Below, piece after piece: positions 1-10,100 of a stretch of 64,000 nt of DNA. The number at the start of each line of letters is the position of its first letter. Within the stretch, counting starts at the first letter, position 1. The translations under genes were made by a program, and so were the position numbers. The DNA is from Dyadobacter sp. CY323 (lineage in GTDB: Bacteria; Bacteroidota; Bacteroidia; Cytophagales; Spirosomataceae), in the NCBI RefSeq assembly GCF_021390245.1, contig NZ_JAJUXH010000001.1:186001-250000 (forward strand), in the 5' to 3' direction. The notes beneath the pieces are model-generated. The model did not search any database. It saw only the letters and a list, made by a program, of their open reading frames with translations, and was not told the origin of the DNA.

Positions 1-875
1 CCATTCGGTTCTTTCAGATACGCCGAATGGAGGAAAGTAGAAATCCAGAGACGGTTTTTACTGTCGATAAACAAATTGTTGCAGCTATCGGCCGAGTCAT
101 CACTATCTAATGTATTAAAACCGGTCGTCTTGTTAGTTCGCCAATCCCAAAAATAAAGCGATGAATCGTCTCCATACCACAAATTAAATTGCTTGTCAAT
201 TGTAATGGCGGTAATGTTCTTATGTTCCAGAAGAGGATATCTGCGTGGATTATACTCACGATTATAGATAGTAGTATTTTTACAATCGATAAAAAAAGCA
301 TTAGATCCGCCGACCCAGAATCCTTGCCTTTTCGAATCCCAACAGAATGCCGAAAATGCGCTATTTGTAAAATTGTTTTCTTTCAGTTTTTCGGCGCCCT
401 TAATTACCTCATTTAACCGAAATATCTTACCATGATCATATATATAAATATCAAAATAAGAGACAATCCAGAGGCGGTCCTGATTGTCTGAATGGATGGC
501 GAGAATTACCTTTTTAGCTAATTCCGTAAAGCGTTTATCGCTGTAATATGTAGCCTTTCGCTTATTAAATGTCCTGATTCCATAAGGCGTTCCTATGAGC
601 AAAACCTGATCATCATCAATGGGCGTGATGGCATTGACATACAGATTACGTTCTCCGTTGCTGCTCTGGTAGCGTTGGATGAGATGGCCGTCGAAACGAT
701 CGAGCCCATTGATAGTCCCGACCCACAAAAATCCCTCAGGATCCTTGTATAAGCTCCGGACATGGTTTGCGCTGAGCCCGTCTTCCTGATTGAAGTTTTG
801 AAAAATAAATTGCCCTGATGCGGGAAAAACAGCGCATAGGAATAGCAGGAAGCATAATAGAGCTTTGGAACGCAT
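1..875 (-). CDS. Reg_prop (two-component regulator propeller) sensor protein, N-terminal part, cut by the window edge
   Basis: An open frame runs from an ATG at 875 to the left edge, 291 codons without a stop. Residues 1-22 form a signal peptide ending near ASG|Q. The mature protein opens with the hallmark of Reg_prop beta-propeller sensors ('QEDGLSANHVRSLYKDPEGF', then LWVGT..GLDRFDG). Further blades follow at intervals (DNQDRLWIVS, WDSKRQGFWVGG, DSKNRLWIST). Such propellers are the periplasmic ligand-binding part of hybrid two-component or LuxR-type regulators. The membrane segment and output domain lie outside the window, so kinase versus direct DNA-binding output cannot be decided. Its blades diverge more than those of the other propeller sensor here (12558-16790). 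Confidence 0.8.
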   Translation of the reverse strand, partial: MRSKALLCFLLFLCAVFPASGQFIFQNFNQEDGLSANHVRSLYKDPEGFLWVGTINGLDRFDGHLIQRYQSSNGERNLYVNAITPIDDDQVLLIGTPYGIRTFNKRKATYYSDKRFTELAKKVILAIHSDNQDRLWIVSYFDIYIYDHGKIFRLNEVIKGAEKLKENNFTNSAFSAFCWDSKRQGFWVGGSNAFFIDCKNTTIYNREYNPRRYPLLEHKNITAITIDKQFNLWYGDDSSLYFWDWRTNKTTGFNTLDSDDSADSCNNLFIDSKNRLWISTFLHSAYLKEPN

Positions 876-1409
876 GAGTAAGGTCGTGGTATTACCTGAA
901 TGTAACTAAGTTAAAAGATCTCAGCCTTTACCGTTGGATAACTTATTTAACGGCGTATAGTAGTTAGTACAAGGCGCATTCTACTAAGTGCTTTGTGCAT
1001 TTAACGTGACCTGCATGGAATTAGCAGGCTTCTTAATGCGATTTCAATTCTGAATTTACACCCGATTAATAAGTCGATAGCTTGCAATAATTAATGTGCA
1101 TTTCAATCATACTAGTTTGAGACTTCTAATGGAATATTTCGGGCTAAAAATATTAGGTAAAATGCCTTTAAATCCGTTCAATCATTCTTATTACCGAAAA
1201 TTAAACATATTCTTTTTAACGAATAATTGAATTCCATATTTGTGATGTAATTATTCGGATTAGCACTAATTACTAAATGAAATGTTTCACTATCACACAA
1301 AATTAAACTGTATGGAAAAACACCAGAATTCAGCAATTTATTTACACACTATTCAGAAATCCATGTATGAAAAATTACCCTTCTCAAACATGAAAATTTC
1401 ACACTTTAA
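876..1409. other. Intergenic region between divergent genes; no convincing gene
   Basis: A 534-bp AT-rich stretch that should hold promoters for the minus-strand sensor and the plus-strand secreted protein. An octamer CATATTTG at 1235-1242 resembles the Bacteroidota -7 element (TAnnTTTG) with one mismatch, but no good -33 TTG was seen at normal spacing. A 37-codon reading frame (ATG 1312, TGA ending 1425) overlaps the probable ATG of the next gene at 1422 as ATGA. It could be a leader peptide or chance. Confidence 0.5.
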
Positions 1410-1421
1410 ATGTTTACCAAG

Positions 1422-2720
1422 ATGAAAAAATTACTATTTATTTTAATTGCAATTACAACTTTCGGATTGAAATTTGTGAATGCGCAAAATATACCTTCCA
1501 CAGCAGGGCCAACTAATTGCAATTGCCTGCCTCAGGGATGGGAGTATGGGGTAGGTAGTGGAAGTTACACATCAAACCGCACTTACTATGGTGCAAATAC
1601 TTTGAACCAGTCGATAGCGTTTACGCCGATGCTTCCACCACTTCCTTCCGGTGCAAATACATTTATAAGTCTTCATGGTGGAAGTGTTGGGGCCGTGGTT
1701 GCTGGTTTAGTGCCGGGAAAAAAATACAAGTTTAACTACTCGGTGATTTCTGCCAAAACCGATTATAATGTAAATGGTGAGGATCATTCTGCTTATTTTT
1801 CGAGTACGGTAAACTTTACGATTAGACATGGAAAGGTCGGTCAAAATCTTACCACACATATCATAAATTTTGATAAAATAACAGAAGAGGGTATTTGGAA
1901 AACAAGTGCATTTGAGTTCACTCCTGTTGGATCAACAGTTTACGTCACTTTTGAGGATCTCGGCGGGTTGAAACCCGGCTTTGTAGGACTCGACTTAAAT
2001 GTCAATGCAATTGAGCAATGCAATGCCGGAGTAACCCAAGTACCTCTCAGTAAGTCAAATGTGGAGATTTTGTGTCCTGCGACTACGGCCAATCTTGTAT
2101 TGGAAACCTTCGGAGGACTTATACCTTCAGGCGTTTCTTTGAAATACTTTACAACTCCGGATCGCACGACTTTACCACTTACTGCTACAGAAGTTGGTCC
2201 AGGAACGTATTACGCATTTTATTACGATGAAGCCAACAATTGTTATAATACCAAATATTCGACTGCGAAGATTGATGTGACTTATAAGCCCTGCGCGGAC
2301 ATTACGCCAACAATTGGCATCGATGGATTAAATTTTGGAGGAGCAACTACAAGAGATTTTGTGGTGAACTTGTTTGAGAATAACGGAAGCCCAACAAATG
2401 GGAACGTTTCCTTCAGAATTACCAAACCGAGTGGATTTACGATTAGCTATCCTACAATCAGTGGTACGTCAATGGTTAGCGGAGGCAAGCAAAATGAGAA
2501 TTCCAATTGGACATTTGTTGAAAACGGAATATTCATCACCGCCAGCTCCACCGTTCCCATTCCCGCAAAAGGCAAAGCGGTAATTGGTTTTAATGTTAAA
2601 CGTAAGCCGACGGCCCAAAAAGGCCTAACGCAAAGTTTGACATCGACTATTCTCTCAGGTGCGGGAGGTGAACAGAACTCGAAGAACAACTCCATAGCAA
2701 CAAGTGTATCAGCGAATTGA
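1422..2720 (+). CDS. Secreted protein of unknown function, paralogue of the protein at 3905-4915
   Basis: Product about 432 residues if it starts at ATG 1422, which directly begins a signal peptide (MKKLLFILIAITTFG..NAQ). An in-frame ATG at 1410 would add four residues. The mature N-terminus has a CxCLPxGW motif and a beta-rich domain like a carbohydrate- or adhesion-type jelly roll (motif 'GLVPGKKYKFNYSV'). The last ~140 residues form a second domain ('IDGLNFG', RDFVVNLFE, FRITKPSGFTI, NENSNWTF, GFNVKRK) ending in a polar NNS..TSVSAN tail. Both end domains recur in the gene at 3905, though a middle part (about 205-295, with several Cys) is absent there. No T9SS type A sorting motif is visible. 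It may be an outer-surface or matrix protein; function unknown. Confidence 0.75.
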   Translation: MKKLLFILIAITTFGLKFVNAQNIPSTAGPTNCNCLPQGWEYGVGSGSYTSNRTYYGANTLNQSIAFTPMLPPLPSGANTFISLHGGSVGAVVAGLVPGKKYKFNYSVISAKTDYNVNGEDHSAYFSSTVNFTIRHGKVGQNLTTHIINFDKITEEGIWKTSAFEFTPVGSTVYVTFEDLGGLKPGFVGLDLNVNAIEQCNAGVTQVPLSKSNVEILCPATTANLVLETFGGLIPSGVSLKYFTTPDRTTLPLTATEVGPGTYYAFYYDEANNCYNTKYSTAKIDVTYKPCADITPTIGIDGLNFGGATTRDFVVNLFENNGSPTNGNVSFRITKPSGFTISYPTISGTSMVSGGKQNENSNWTFVENGIFITASSTVPIPAKGKAVIGFNVKRKPTAQKGLTQSLTSTILSGAGGEQNSKNNSIATSVSAN

Positions 2721-2744
2721 TAATTAATCAGCCTGCCGACCAAA

Positions 2745-2776
2745 AATGTTCACTCATCGGCCGATGAGTGAACATT
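2745..2776. terminator. 32-bp perfect palindrome, probable terminator
   Basis: Bases 2745-2760 are the exact reverse complement of 2761-2776, with no loop; the core is CACTCATCGG/CCGATGAGTG. It lies 24 bp after the stop of the upstream gene and 34 bp before the ATG of the next. As RNA it would form a long hairpin without a U tract. Termination or processing is the simplest reading; a protein-binding operator is the alternative. Confidence 0.6.
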
Positions 2777-2810
2777 AACTCTCAATTATTAACTAATAAA
2801 CAAAACACAT

Positions 2811-3839
2811 ATGAAAGCGAATAAAACTCTACTTGGCTTATTCTTCCTGGCAGCCTCTGCGATGCCGCAGTTCACAGTTGCCCAGGATGTAAGTATTAAC
2901 ATTTTTCCAATACCCGGAAGTCCCTTGAATCACACAAACAGCGTTCTCGAAGTGGCCATTTGCAACGAGGATACGGAGAACATTCCAGCAGATGCAAACA
3001 GATTGACGCCTTTGGTCAGTTTTCCGGACAATCTTGACATTTTGGGTGCTGTAAATGAGGATGGTAGTCCACTTACCAATTTCGCGATTATGGTCATGAC
3101 GAATGATCCAGACAATCATAACATTCGCCTAATAAACGTTAATCCGATACCCAATGGGGAGTGCTTTATTTTTCATATACAAATAAGAGGTAATAGTACA
3201 GAGGGAGGCGGAACCACAACAGCTACATTGGGTTTTGAGGGGCCACAGACTGAAGGAAACAATATAGGAAATGATAATGGGACGGCAGTCATTACGGTCA
3301 TGCTGAATTTACCAGTAACCCTTAAAGCCTTTAATGCCGTTGCTGAGGGAAAGACTGCGCTTTTGAACTGGTCGACTACCGAAGAGACGAACAGCGATCA
3401 TTTCGATGTCCAAAGAAGTTCAGATGGTAAAAATTGGAAAACATTCGAGACGGTTGCCTCACATGGCGATAGTAAAGAGCTTAATCTGTATTCCGCAACA
3501 GACAAAGATCCACTGAATGGAGAAAACCTTTATCGTTTGCACATGATCGACAGAGACGGCAGTAGTACGTATAGTAGCATCCGTAACGTCAATTTTGAGA
3601 TCGAGCCGGTCGTCGTTTATCCTAATCCCGCGTCTAACCAGATTAAAATTAAAACTGCTGAATGGGAGAAGATTGTCTCCATTGATCTGACAGATTCAAA
3701 CGGAAAATCGGTGTATAAATCGGGTGAGAAACTGGAATCTACCATCGATATCAATAAGCTGAGAGGCGGAGTTTATACCGTTCGCATTGTCCAAAAGAAT
3801 GGATCAGAAAGTGATCATAAGATTGTCATTGGCAAATGA
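2811..3839 (+). CDS. T9SS-secreted protein with type A C-terminal sorting domain
   Basis: Product of 342 residues. A signal peptide covers residues 1-24 (MKANKTLLGLF..TVAQ). A beta-rich N-terminal domain (25-165) follows, then the segment common in Bacteroidota secreted proteins, LPVTLKAFNA..ALLNWSTTEETNSDHFDVQRS. The C-terminal domain (about 265-342) begins 'VVYPNPASNQIKI' and ends GVYTVRIVQKNG..KIVIGK, the type A signal for type IX secretion, normally cleaved while the protein is attached to the cell surface. No catalytic motif was recognised. It lies between two paralogous secreted genes on the same strand. ATG 2811 is chosen because the signal peptide starts there. Confidence 0.85.
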   Translation: MKANKTLLGLFFLAASAMPQFTVAQDVSINIFPIPGSPLNHTNSVLEVAICNEDTENIPADANRLTPLVSFPDNLDILGAVNEDGSPLTNFAIMVMTNDPDNHNIRLINVNPIPNGECFIFHIQIRGNSTEGGGTTTATLGFEGPQTEGNNIGNDNGTAVITVMLNLPVTLKAFNAVAEGKTALLNWSTTEETNSDHFDVQRSSDGKNWKTFETVASHGDSKELNLYSATDKDPLNGENLYRLHMIDRDGSSTYSSIRNVNFEIEPVVVYPNPASNQIKIKTAEWEKIVSIDLTDSNGKSVYKSGEKLESTIDINKLRGGVYTVRIVQKNGSESDHKIVIGK

Positions 3840-3904
3840 CGTACCTAATTTTCAGTTTGTCAGGTGCAGTGAAATCAGACAGTTATTTTACTTCTCAGTA
3901 ACGT

Positions 3905-4915
3905 ATGTTGAAAACACTATATATACTAGTAATAGCCGGTTTTTGCCTTCAACAGGCGAGTGCGCAAAGCGTAAGCAGGACGTCCGGCGCGGTTTGTAAG
4001 TATTGCCTGCCGATCGGCTGGTCCATGGATGGGAGCGCATCTAATTTGTTCCCGAGTATATCCAATAGCAATCACTGGGGAGGAGAGTCAGATGCGCCGT
4101 GGGTTCCCGCTTTACAGGGAACCCCGCCTTCCGGCTACAACACATTTCTCAGTTCCTATAATTCTGTTAACGTTACCAACACTTCGAGTACCACGATAAC
4201 GGGCTTAACACCGGGGCAGACGTTTTACTTGAAATACAGTGTGATGGCATCCAGAACGGAGTATTCCGGAGGAAAAGAATATGGCGAAACGGCCACTTTG
4301 CAATTATCAGCGGGCGCAACGGAGAGTGAAACAACTACATTTGTGCCCAATGAGAATACCAGCAAATGGATTACGAAGTACCTCAAATTCACGCCAACAG
4401 CGACTTCGGCAAAACTTACCTTTTCAGGTACTGGGAGTTCGGGTGGATTTGTCAACCTCGATATTGACGATGCTGCTATCAGCCGTTGTCCCGATTTGTC
4501 ACCAAACATGGTTATCGAGGGTTTAAACTTTGGCCCGGAAAAGGATAGAGATTTTCTCGTGAACATATACGAGATTAATAATGGGAAAACCAATCAGAGT
4601 ATCAGCTTCCGGATAACAAAGATTAACGGCTTTACCATTACGTATTCAAATCATCATGGTATATCCAAAGTTTTCGGGGATAAGCAGAACGAAAATGGGA
4701 ATTGGACCTTTACCGAGACGGCACAATTCATAACTGCGACATCGAATGCACCGATTGCTGCAAATGGGAAAGCTACCATTGGTTTCAATGTCAAGCGAAA
4801 GGCGGTTGCCGGAGCTGGGCTTACTCAAAATTTGACAACCACAGTTTTGTCGAATTCGGGAGGTGAAATAAAAAGTCAGAACAATACCGCATTAACTAGT
4901 CTGTCTACCAACTAG
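3905..4915 (+). CDS. Secreted protein of unknown function, paralogue of the protein at 1422-2720
   Basis: Product of 336 residues. The signal peptide ends near QASAQ. The mature protein starts with a Cys-containing KYCLPIGW motif, matching CNCLPQGW in the paralogue. The first domain has 'ITGLTPGQTFYLKYSV' and lies at about 30-200. The C-terminal domain at about 200-336 ('IEGLNFG', RDFLVNIYE, FRITKINGFTITY, NENGNWTF, GFNVKRK, TSLSTN) closely matches that of the 1422 gene. The paralogue carries about 100 extra residues in the middle. The pair suggests duplication around the intervening T9SS gene. No enzyme motif or type A sorting signal was seen. Confidence 0.75.
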   Translation: MLKTLYILVIAGFCLQQASAQSVSRTSGAVCKYCLPIGWSMDGSASNLFPSISNSNHWGGESDAPWVPALQGTPPSGYNTFLSSYNSVNVTNTSSTTITGLTPGQTFYLKYSVMASRTEYSGGKEYGETATLQLSAGATESETTTFVPNENTSKWITKYLKFTPTATSAKLTFSGTGSSGGFVNLDIDDAAISRCPDLSPNMVIEGLNFGPEKDRDFLVNIYEINNGKTNQSISFRITKINGFTITYSNHHGISKVFGDKQNENGNWTFTETAQFITATSNAPIAANGKATIGFNVKRKAVAGAGLTQNLTTTVLSNSGGEIKSQNNTALTSLSTN

Positions 4916-4930
4916 TTATCAGACACGAGA

Positions 4931-4976
4931 AATGCCGAACAGCCAGACTATATTAAATAGTCAGTTGTTCGGCATT
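4931..4976 (+). terminator. Stem-loop terminator
   Basis: AATGCCGAACA at 4931-4941 pairs with TGTTCGGCATT at 4966-4976, and an inner imperfect stem (GACTAT/ATAGTC) brackets TTAA. It begins 15 bp after the stop codon ending at 4915. It is similar in position, not sequence, to the palindrome after the first paralogue. Confidence 0.7.
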
Positions 4977-5023
4977 GTTGCTGAGTAAGTATTTATTCCC
5001 GTTAACAATCACTCCTCACGAAA

Positions 5024-5089
5024 ATGAGAAAACTAATATTGATACTATTGATGATCTGTCTGGTTCTTGTCGGTATCCTTCGATCGTAA
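5024..5089 (+). CDS. Possible 21-residue hydrophobic peptide or gene remnant
   Basis: ATG 5024 opens a 21-codon frame encoding an almost wholly hydrophobic peptide (MRKLILILLMICLVLVG..) ending at TAA 5087-5089. It looks like a signal peptide or single membrane helix. Just beyond, in another frame (from about 5067), comes SFDRKAFSYISPPSINAV, which would give a longer product if a frameshift were present. It may be a real small membrane peptide, a decayed secreted-protein gene or chance. Confidence 0.2.
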   Translation: MRKLILILLMICLVLVGILRS

Positions 5090-5163
5090 AGCATTCTCCT
5101 ACATTAGCCCCCCATCAATAAACGCCGTTTACAGCTTAACTACCGTGCCGCAACGATCAAATG

Positions 5164-7095
5164 TCACAACCAATCGAATCCCGACTCAAACTTCAAAACG
5201 ATCAACCCCAGCGGCGGCAACGTCATCGGAATTGAATGGCCCAAACCATGCTTCGGAATAGGGTAGCTTTCCATAGTATCCCGAGAAACCAGATCGGAGC
5301 CACCGTATTTCAAATTGTCAGTATTGAAAATCTCCTTGTAATACCCTGGTTTCGGGACACCTATCCGATAGTTGTTTCTTACAACTTCCGTGAAATTTCC
5401 TATGAAAATCAGATGGTCTTCCTCACGATTCCCTTTTCGTATCCAGCTAAAAACGCTGTTTATTGCATCTTGATTATCAATCCACTGGAAACCTTCCGGC
5501 GAGAAATTTCTCTCATAAAGTGCCGGCTCGCTTTGATATAGTACATTTAAATCCCTCAATATGTTCTGAATTCCCCGGTGAGCGGGATTTAGGTTTTCGT
5601 CCCAGTCCAGACTGAAATCGTGGCGCCACTCGTGTCTTTGAGCAAAATCGGCTCCCATAAAAAGCAACTTGGCTCCCGGATGCCCGTACATGTACCCATA
5701 AAGCAAGCGAAGATTGGCAAACTGCTGCCAGCTATCCCCAGGCATTTTATTGATCAGTGAATTCTTACCATACACCACCTCATCGTGAGAAAGTGGCAGT
5801 GTGAATTTTTCTGAATAGGCATAATGCATGCTAAATGCTAGCTGCCCCTGATGATACGAACGGTAAACCGGTTCTTTCTGGAAATACGAAAGTGTGTCGT
5901 GCATCCAGCCCATCATCCATTTCATATCAAAACCTAGACCGCCATTAGCGATGGGCTGCGTTACACCCGGCCAGGCCGTGGATTCTTCGGCCACGGTAAA
6001 CACGTCGGGAAAATAAAGGTGTACTGTGCTGTTGAATTCCTTTAAAAAGGCAACCGCTTCCAGATTTTCCCTGCCTCCGTATTGGTTTGGAATCCATTCA
6101 CCCTCATTTCGGGAATAGTCCAGATAAAGCATAGATGCCACTCCATCCACGCGCAATGCATCAATGTGGAATTTGTCCAGCCAGTAAATCGCATTAGAAA
6201 TCAAAAACGATTTAACCTCATTTCTTCCAAAATTAAAGATGAAGCTTTTCCAGTCCGGGTGAAAACCCTGTCTGGGATCTGCGTGTTCATACAAATGTGT
6301 TCCATCAAAATAACCCAACCCATGTTCGTCGGTAGGGAAATGAGACGGTACCCAATCCAATATAACCCCGATGCCCGCCTGATGTAGAGCATCAATCAGA
6401 AACATAAAGTCCTGTGGCGTACCAAAACGGCTTGAAGGCGCAAAATAACCCGTCAGCTGATAGCCCCACGAACCGTAGAACGGATGTTCCATGACAGGCA
6501 TAAACTCAATATGGGTGAAGCCCATGTATTTGCAATATTCCGGTAACTCCAAAGCAAGCTCCCGATAGGTCAGGAATCGATCTTCCTCCTCGTGCTTCCT
6601 GCGCCAGGAGCCGATATGCATTTCATAAATCGAAATTGGCTTGCTTAATGGAGGTGATTTCTTCCTCGATTCGAGCCACTCGGCATCATTCCATTCATAA
6701 TTCAGGTCCCAGACAACCGTAGCAGTGTGCGGTGGAGTTTCCCAATGAAATGCATAGGGATCTCCTTTCTCAACCTCATAGCCACTACCTGTTTTAACAA
6801 AATATTTGTAATATTCTCCGTTACCAATGGCGGGGACAAATCCTTCCCATATTCCGGAATGGTCGGCTCTAGGCTGCATTGGGTTAGCGCTTCTATCCCA
6901 GCCATTAAAATTCCCAACCACAGAAACCTCATTTGCATTTGGGGCCCAAACTGCGAACGAAGTCCCCTTTTGGCCGTTCAGTTCGGTAATGTGAGAACCA
7001 AGTTTATTATATACATGATGGTGTGTGCCGGACCTGAAAAGGTTAACGTCAAACTCAGTAAGCAGCGATACGGCATTGTTTTGGACCTCTGTCAT
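5164..7095 (-). CDS. glgB: 1,4-alpha-glucan branching enzyme (GH13_9)
   Basis: Product of 643 residues, normal for the family. It cuts alpha-1,4-glucan chains and re-attaches them by alpha-1,6 bonds to give branched glycogen in the cytoplasm. The N-terminal CBM48 domain (about 40-130) has [20 protein letters not shown]. The GH13 barrel follows: nucleophile Asp317 in [13 protein letters not shown], acid Glu370 in [11 protein letters not shown], and transition-state Asp438 in [10 protein letters not shown]. It is the last gene of glgE-treS-glgB, 9 bp after the treS stop, so it is probably co-transcribed. It would branch the linear chains made by GlgE. No glgA or glgC is present in the window, so linear chains here most plausibly come from the maltose-1-phosphate route. 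Confidence 0.95.
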   Translation of the reverse strand: MTEVQNNAVSLLTEFDVNLFRSGTHHHVYNKLGSHITELNGQKGTSFAVWAPNANEVSVVGNFNGWDRSANPMQPRADHSGIWEGFVPAIGNGEYYKYFVKTGSGYEVEKGDPYAFHWETPPHTATVVWDLNYEWNDAEWLESRKKSPPLSKPISIYEMHIGSWRRKHEEEDRFLTYRELALELPEYCKYMGFTHIEFMPVMEHPFYGSWGYQLTGYFAPSSRFGTPQDFMFLIDALHQAGIGVILDWVPSHFPTDEHGLGYFDGTHLYEHADPRQGFHPDWKSFIFNFGRNEVKSFLISNAIYWLDKFHIDALRVDGVASMLYLDYSRNEGEWIPNQYGGRENLEAVAFLKEFNSTVHLYFPDVFTVAEESTAWPGVTQPIANGGLGFDMKWMMGWMHDTLSYFQKEPVYRSYHQGQLAFSMHYAYSEKFTLPLSHDEVVYGKNSLINKMPGDSWQQFANLRLLYGYMYGHPGAKLLFMGADFAQRHEWRHDFSLDWDENLNPAHRGIQNILRDLNVLYQSEPALYERNFSPEGFQWIDNQDAINSVFSWIRKGNREEDHLIFIGNFTEVVRNNYRIGVPKPGYYKEIFNTDNLKYGGSDLVSRDTMESYPIPKHGLGHSIPMTLPPLGLIVLKFESGFDWL

Positions 7096-7104
7096 AATCG
7101 GTTT

Positions 7105-10100
7105 TTATACGTTAACAGTTTCATTTTTTTTCAGGATAGACTTAATGCCTCGCAGCGGTACAGTCACCCACGACGGTCTGTTATTGACTTCGTAGTTTAG
7201 CTCGTACACCGCTTTCTGCAAAAGGAATGTCTGCAGCAAAATATTCAGGTCTTCTTTTTTCTGCGGAATGATCGGATTATCCTTGATGGTTTCAAGATAT
7301 GCTTTCATGAAGAAACCACTCATGTAATGATACCATTGTTCTACATATGGAAGCAGTTTGCCGATATCTTCCTTCCGGATCTGGTTGTCGAGATAAAGGC
7401 TGCCATAGGCTGCATAATGGAAAGACCGCAGCATACCAGCCACGTCGCGCAGTGCGGAACGCTTCAGACGTCGCTCGCTATAACTTCTGGCCGGCTCGCC
7501 CTCAAAATCCAGAATGACAAAATCTTTACCCGTAAATAAAACCTGACCCAAATGGTAATCACCATGGATACGGATTTTGGAAGTGTCAATTTTATGGCTG
7601 TAAATCTTTTTAAGTTCAGTCAGAATTTCATCTTTCATCGCCAACACTTCATCCGCCTCTGTCTTGATTTCCGGGGTCAACTTTTTAATATTCCGGTTCA
7701 GGCTTTGGAAAGCAACGCGAACAAGTGACTGCAGTGATGAGTAAACCGACCTTTGATAGTGCAGCGAAAATTCTTCCGGTTTGAAATCCGGCGTATCGGT
7801 TCCCGATGCCAATGCCAGGTGCATTTCGGCAGTTCTGACGCCCAACAATGCAACTTGTTCAGCAACCGGTACATCCAAAAGATCTTTCAGTACGTCCGGA
7901 ATGTCTTCATAACCAACAGGTTCTGTTAAAGTCCCGTGTAGCTCCTGCGGAAGTTCTATGTCCGAACTCAGAAGGATTTTCTCATTGAAGCTGTCGAGGC
8001 GGTCCAGCATATTTGCCCAGGCATCGGTACTGTTATTGACCATTTCCTGCATCATACCCAGCACCATGGAGTCGTTTTTATACTTCCATTCCACAGCCCC
8101 TACAAATGCGGGAATGTTGGGGAACTTAGCATTATGGGTAAGGAAATGCGTAATTTCCATATCCGGGTTAATTGCCCGGTCCACCTTCCGGTAAAGCTTG
8201 AAAAAATACTTACCGTCGTAGGTAATGGAAGTGTTGCTCTGTTCACCCGAAAGTACGCGCGGCTTGATCTTCTCGGTTTCACGGACATGTGCCTGCACAT
8301 CTGCATTACCTGAGAACTGGATCTCGCTGTCTTTTGCGGGCACCTTCGCATTTTGCGCAATGTTTTCAATAAGCGCCTGCTGCAATTCGAGACCGTAAAT
8401 GGCGTCAAACAATACACCTTCTTCCTCTCCCTCAACCTGAATACGGGCGATCACAGCCTGTGGGCAGTTCTCTTTTACTTTGTATGAAAACGGTTCCTTT
8501 CCGAATGCAACCGGGAGCTGGTACATCTCGGGAAGATCGTTCTGATAGAATGCTTCCAGCAGCAAAAGGTAGCATGGTGGGTTATTACCTAATGGAATCG
8601 ATGCATGGGAAATGATCTTGATACTATCTAAACCTTTCCCTTTTCCACCAAACCAGCGCATTTTCATCAGGTAATTTGGCAGAAAGTCGTTTTCCAGCTG
8701 CTCCAATATTTCCGGTTGAAGCAGGTCGGGCCATTTATCCAGGGTTATCAATGGAAGCTCAGCGGTTTCGCCAATTTCGGGATGGGTTTTTTGTAACACA
8801 AAACATTGACACGCATACGCTTCAAGCGTGAAAAAGTAGGGGGTGCTATCCTTGATGGATGGAAATTTGTTTTTGCTATAAATCTCGACCGGCTGGAATC
8901 CTTTATATTGATCCAGATCAAGTTCCAAAGGCTGGGGAAAACGAGATAAGTTCGCAATTACCAGCATTGTTTCGTCTTCATAAGTTCTTGTAAATGATAG
9001 AACTTTCGAATTTTCCGAGTTCAGGAAATGAATGTCGCCGCGACCAAAAGCTTTGTATTTTTTGCGGGTGCTGATAGCCTTTTTCATCCACCATAAAAGG
9101 GACGACGAATTCCGCGATTGCAATTCGACGTTAATGGATTCGTAATGATACTGCGGATCGAGGATCAATGGTAGGTAGAGACGCTGCGGGTTGCTTTGAG
9201 AAAATCCAGCATTACGGTCCGGGCTCCATTGCATGGGAGTTCTCACCCCGTCGCGGTCGCCGAGGTAGAAATTATCACCCATTCCGATCTCGTCTCCGTA
9301 ATAAATAATAGGCGTTCCCGGAAAAGTGAATAGCAGCGAATTGAGCAATTCTATTTTTTTTCTGTTGTTTTCAAGCAGTGGGGCGAGCCGGTGCCTGATA
9401 CCCAGATTGATCCTCGCCTTCGGATCTTTTACATATACTTTGTACATATAGTCCCGCTCCTCGTCTGTCACCATTTCGAGCGTCAGCTCGTCGTGGTTAC
9501 GCAGGAAAATACCCCACTGACAATTCTCCGGGATCGCGGGAGTCTGGTCAAAAATGTCGGTGAGTGGATATCTGTCTTCCATTTGCAAAGACATAAACAT
9601 CCGCGGCATGATCGGGAAATGGTAGTTCATCTGACATTCGTCGCCATCGCCAAAGTAGGCAGCGGAATCTTCCGGCCACATATTGGCCTCCGCCAGTAGC
9701 AGAGTTCCCGGATACCGCTCATCGACGTACTTCCGCAATTTTTTCAGGTAGGCGTGTGTTTCAGGAAGATTTTCGCAGTTGGTGCCGTCGCGTTCGAACA
9801 AGTACGGTACAGCATCAAGCCGGAAACCGTCTACACCCATTTTGCACCAGAAATTCAGGATTTTCAAAATTTCCTCCTGAACCAGCGGACTATCATAATT
9901 CAGATCGGGCTGGTGGTGAAAAAACCGGTGCCAGTAATACTGGTCGGCCTCACTATCCCAGGTCCAGTTTGATTTCTCGTAATCCTGAAAAATGATGCGC
10001 GCGTCTTTGAACTGCTTTGGATCGTCGGTCCAAACATAGAAGTTCCGATGGTCGGACCCTTTCGGTGCTTTCCGTGCACGCTGAAACCAGGGATGCTGAT

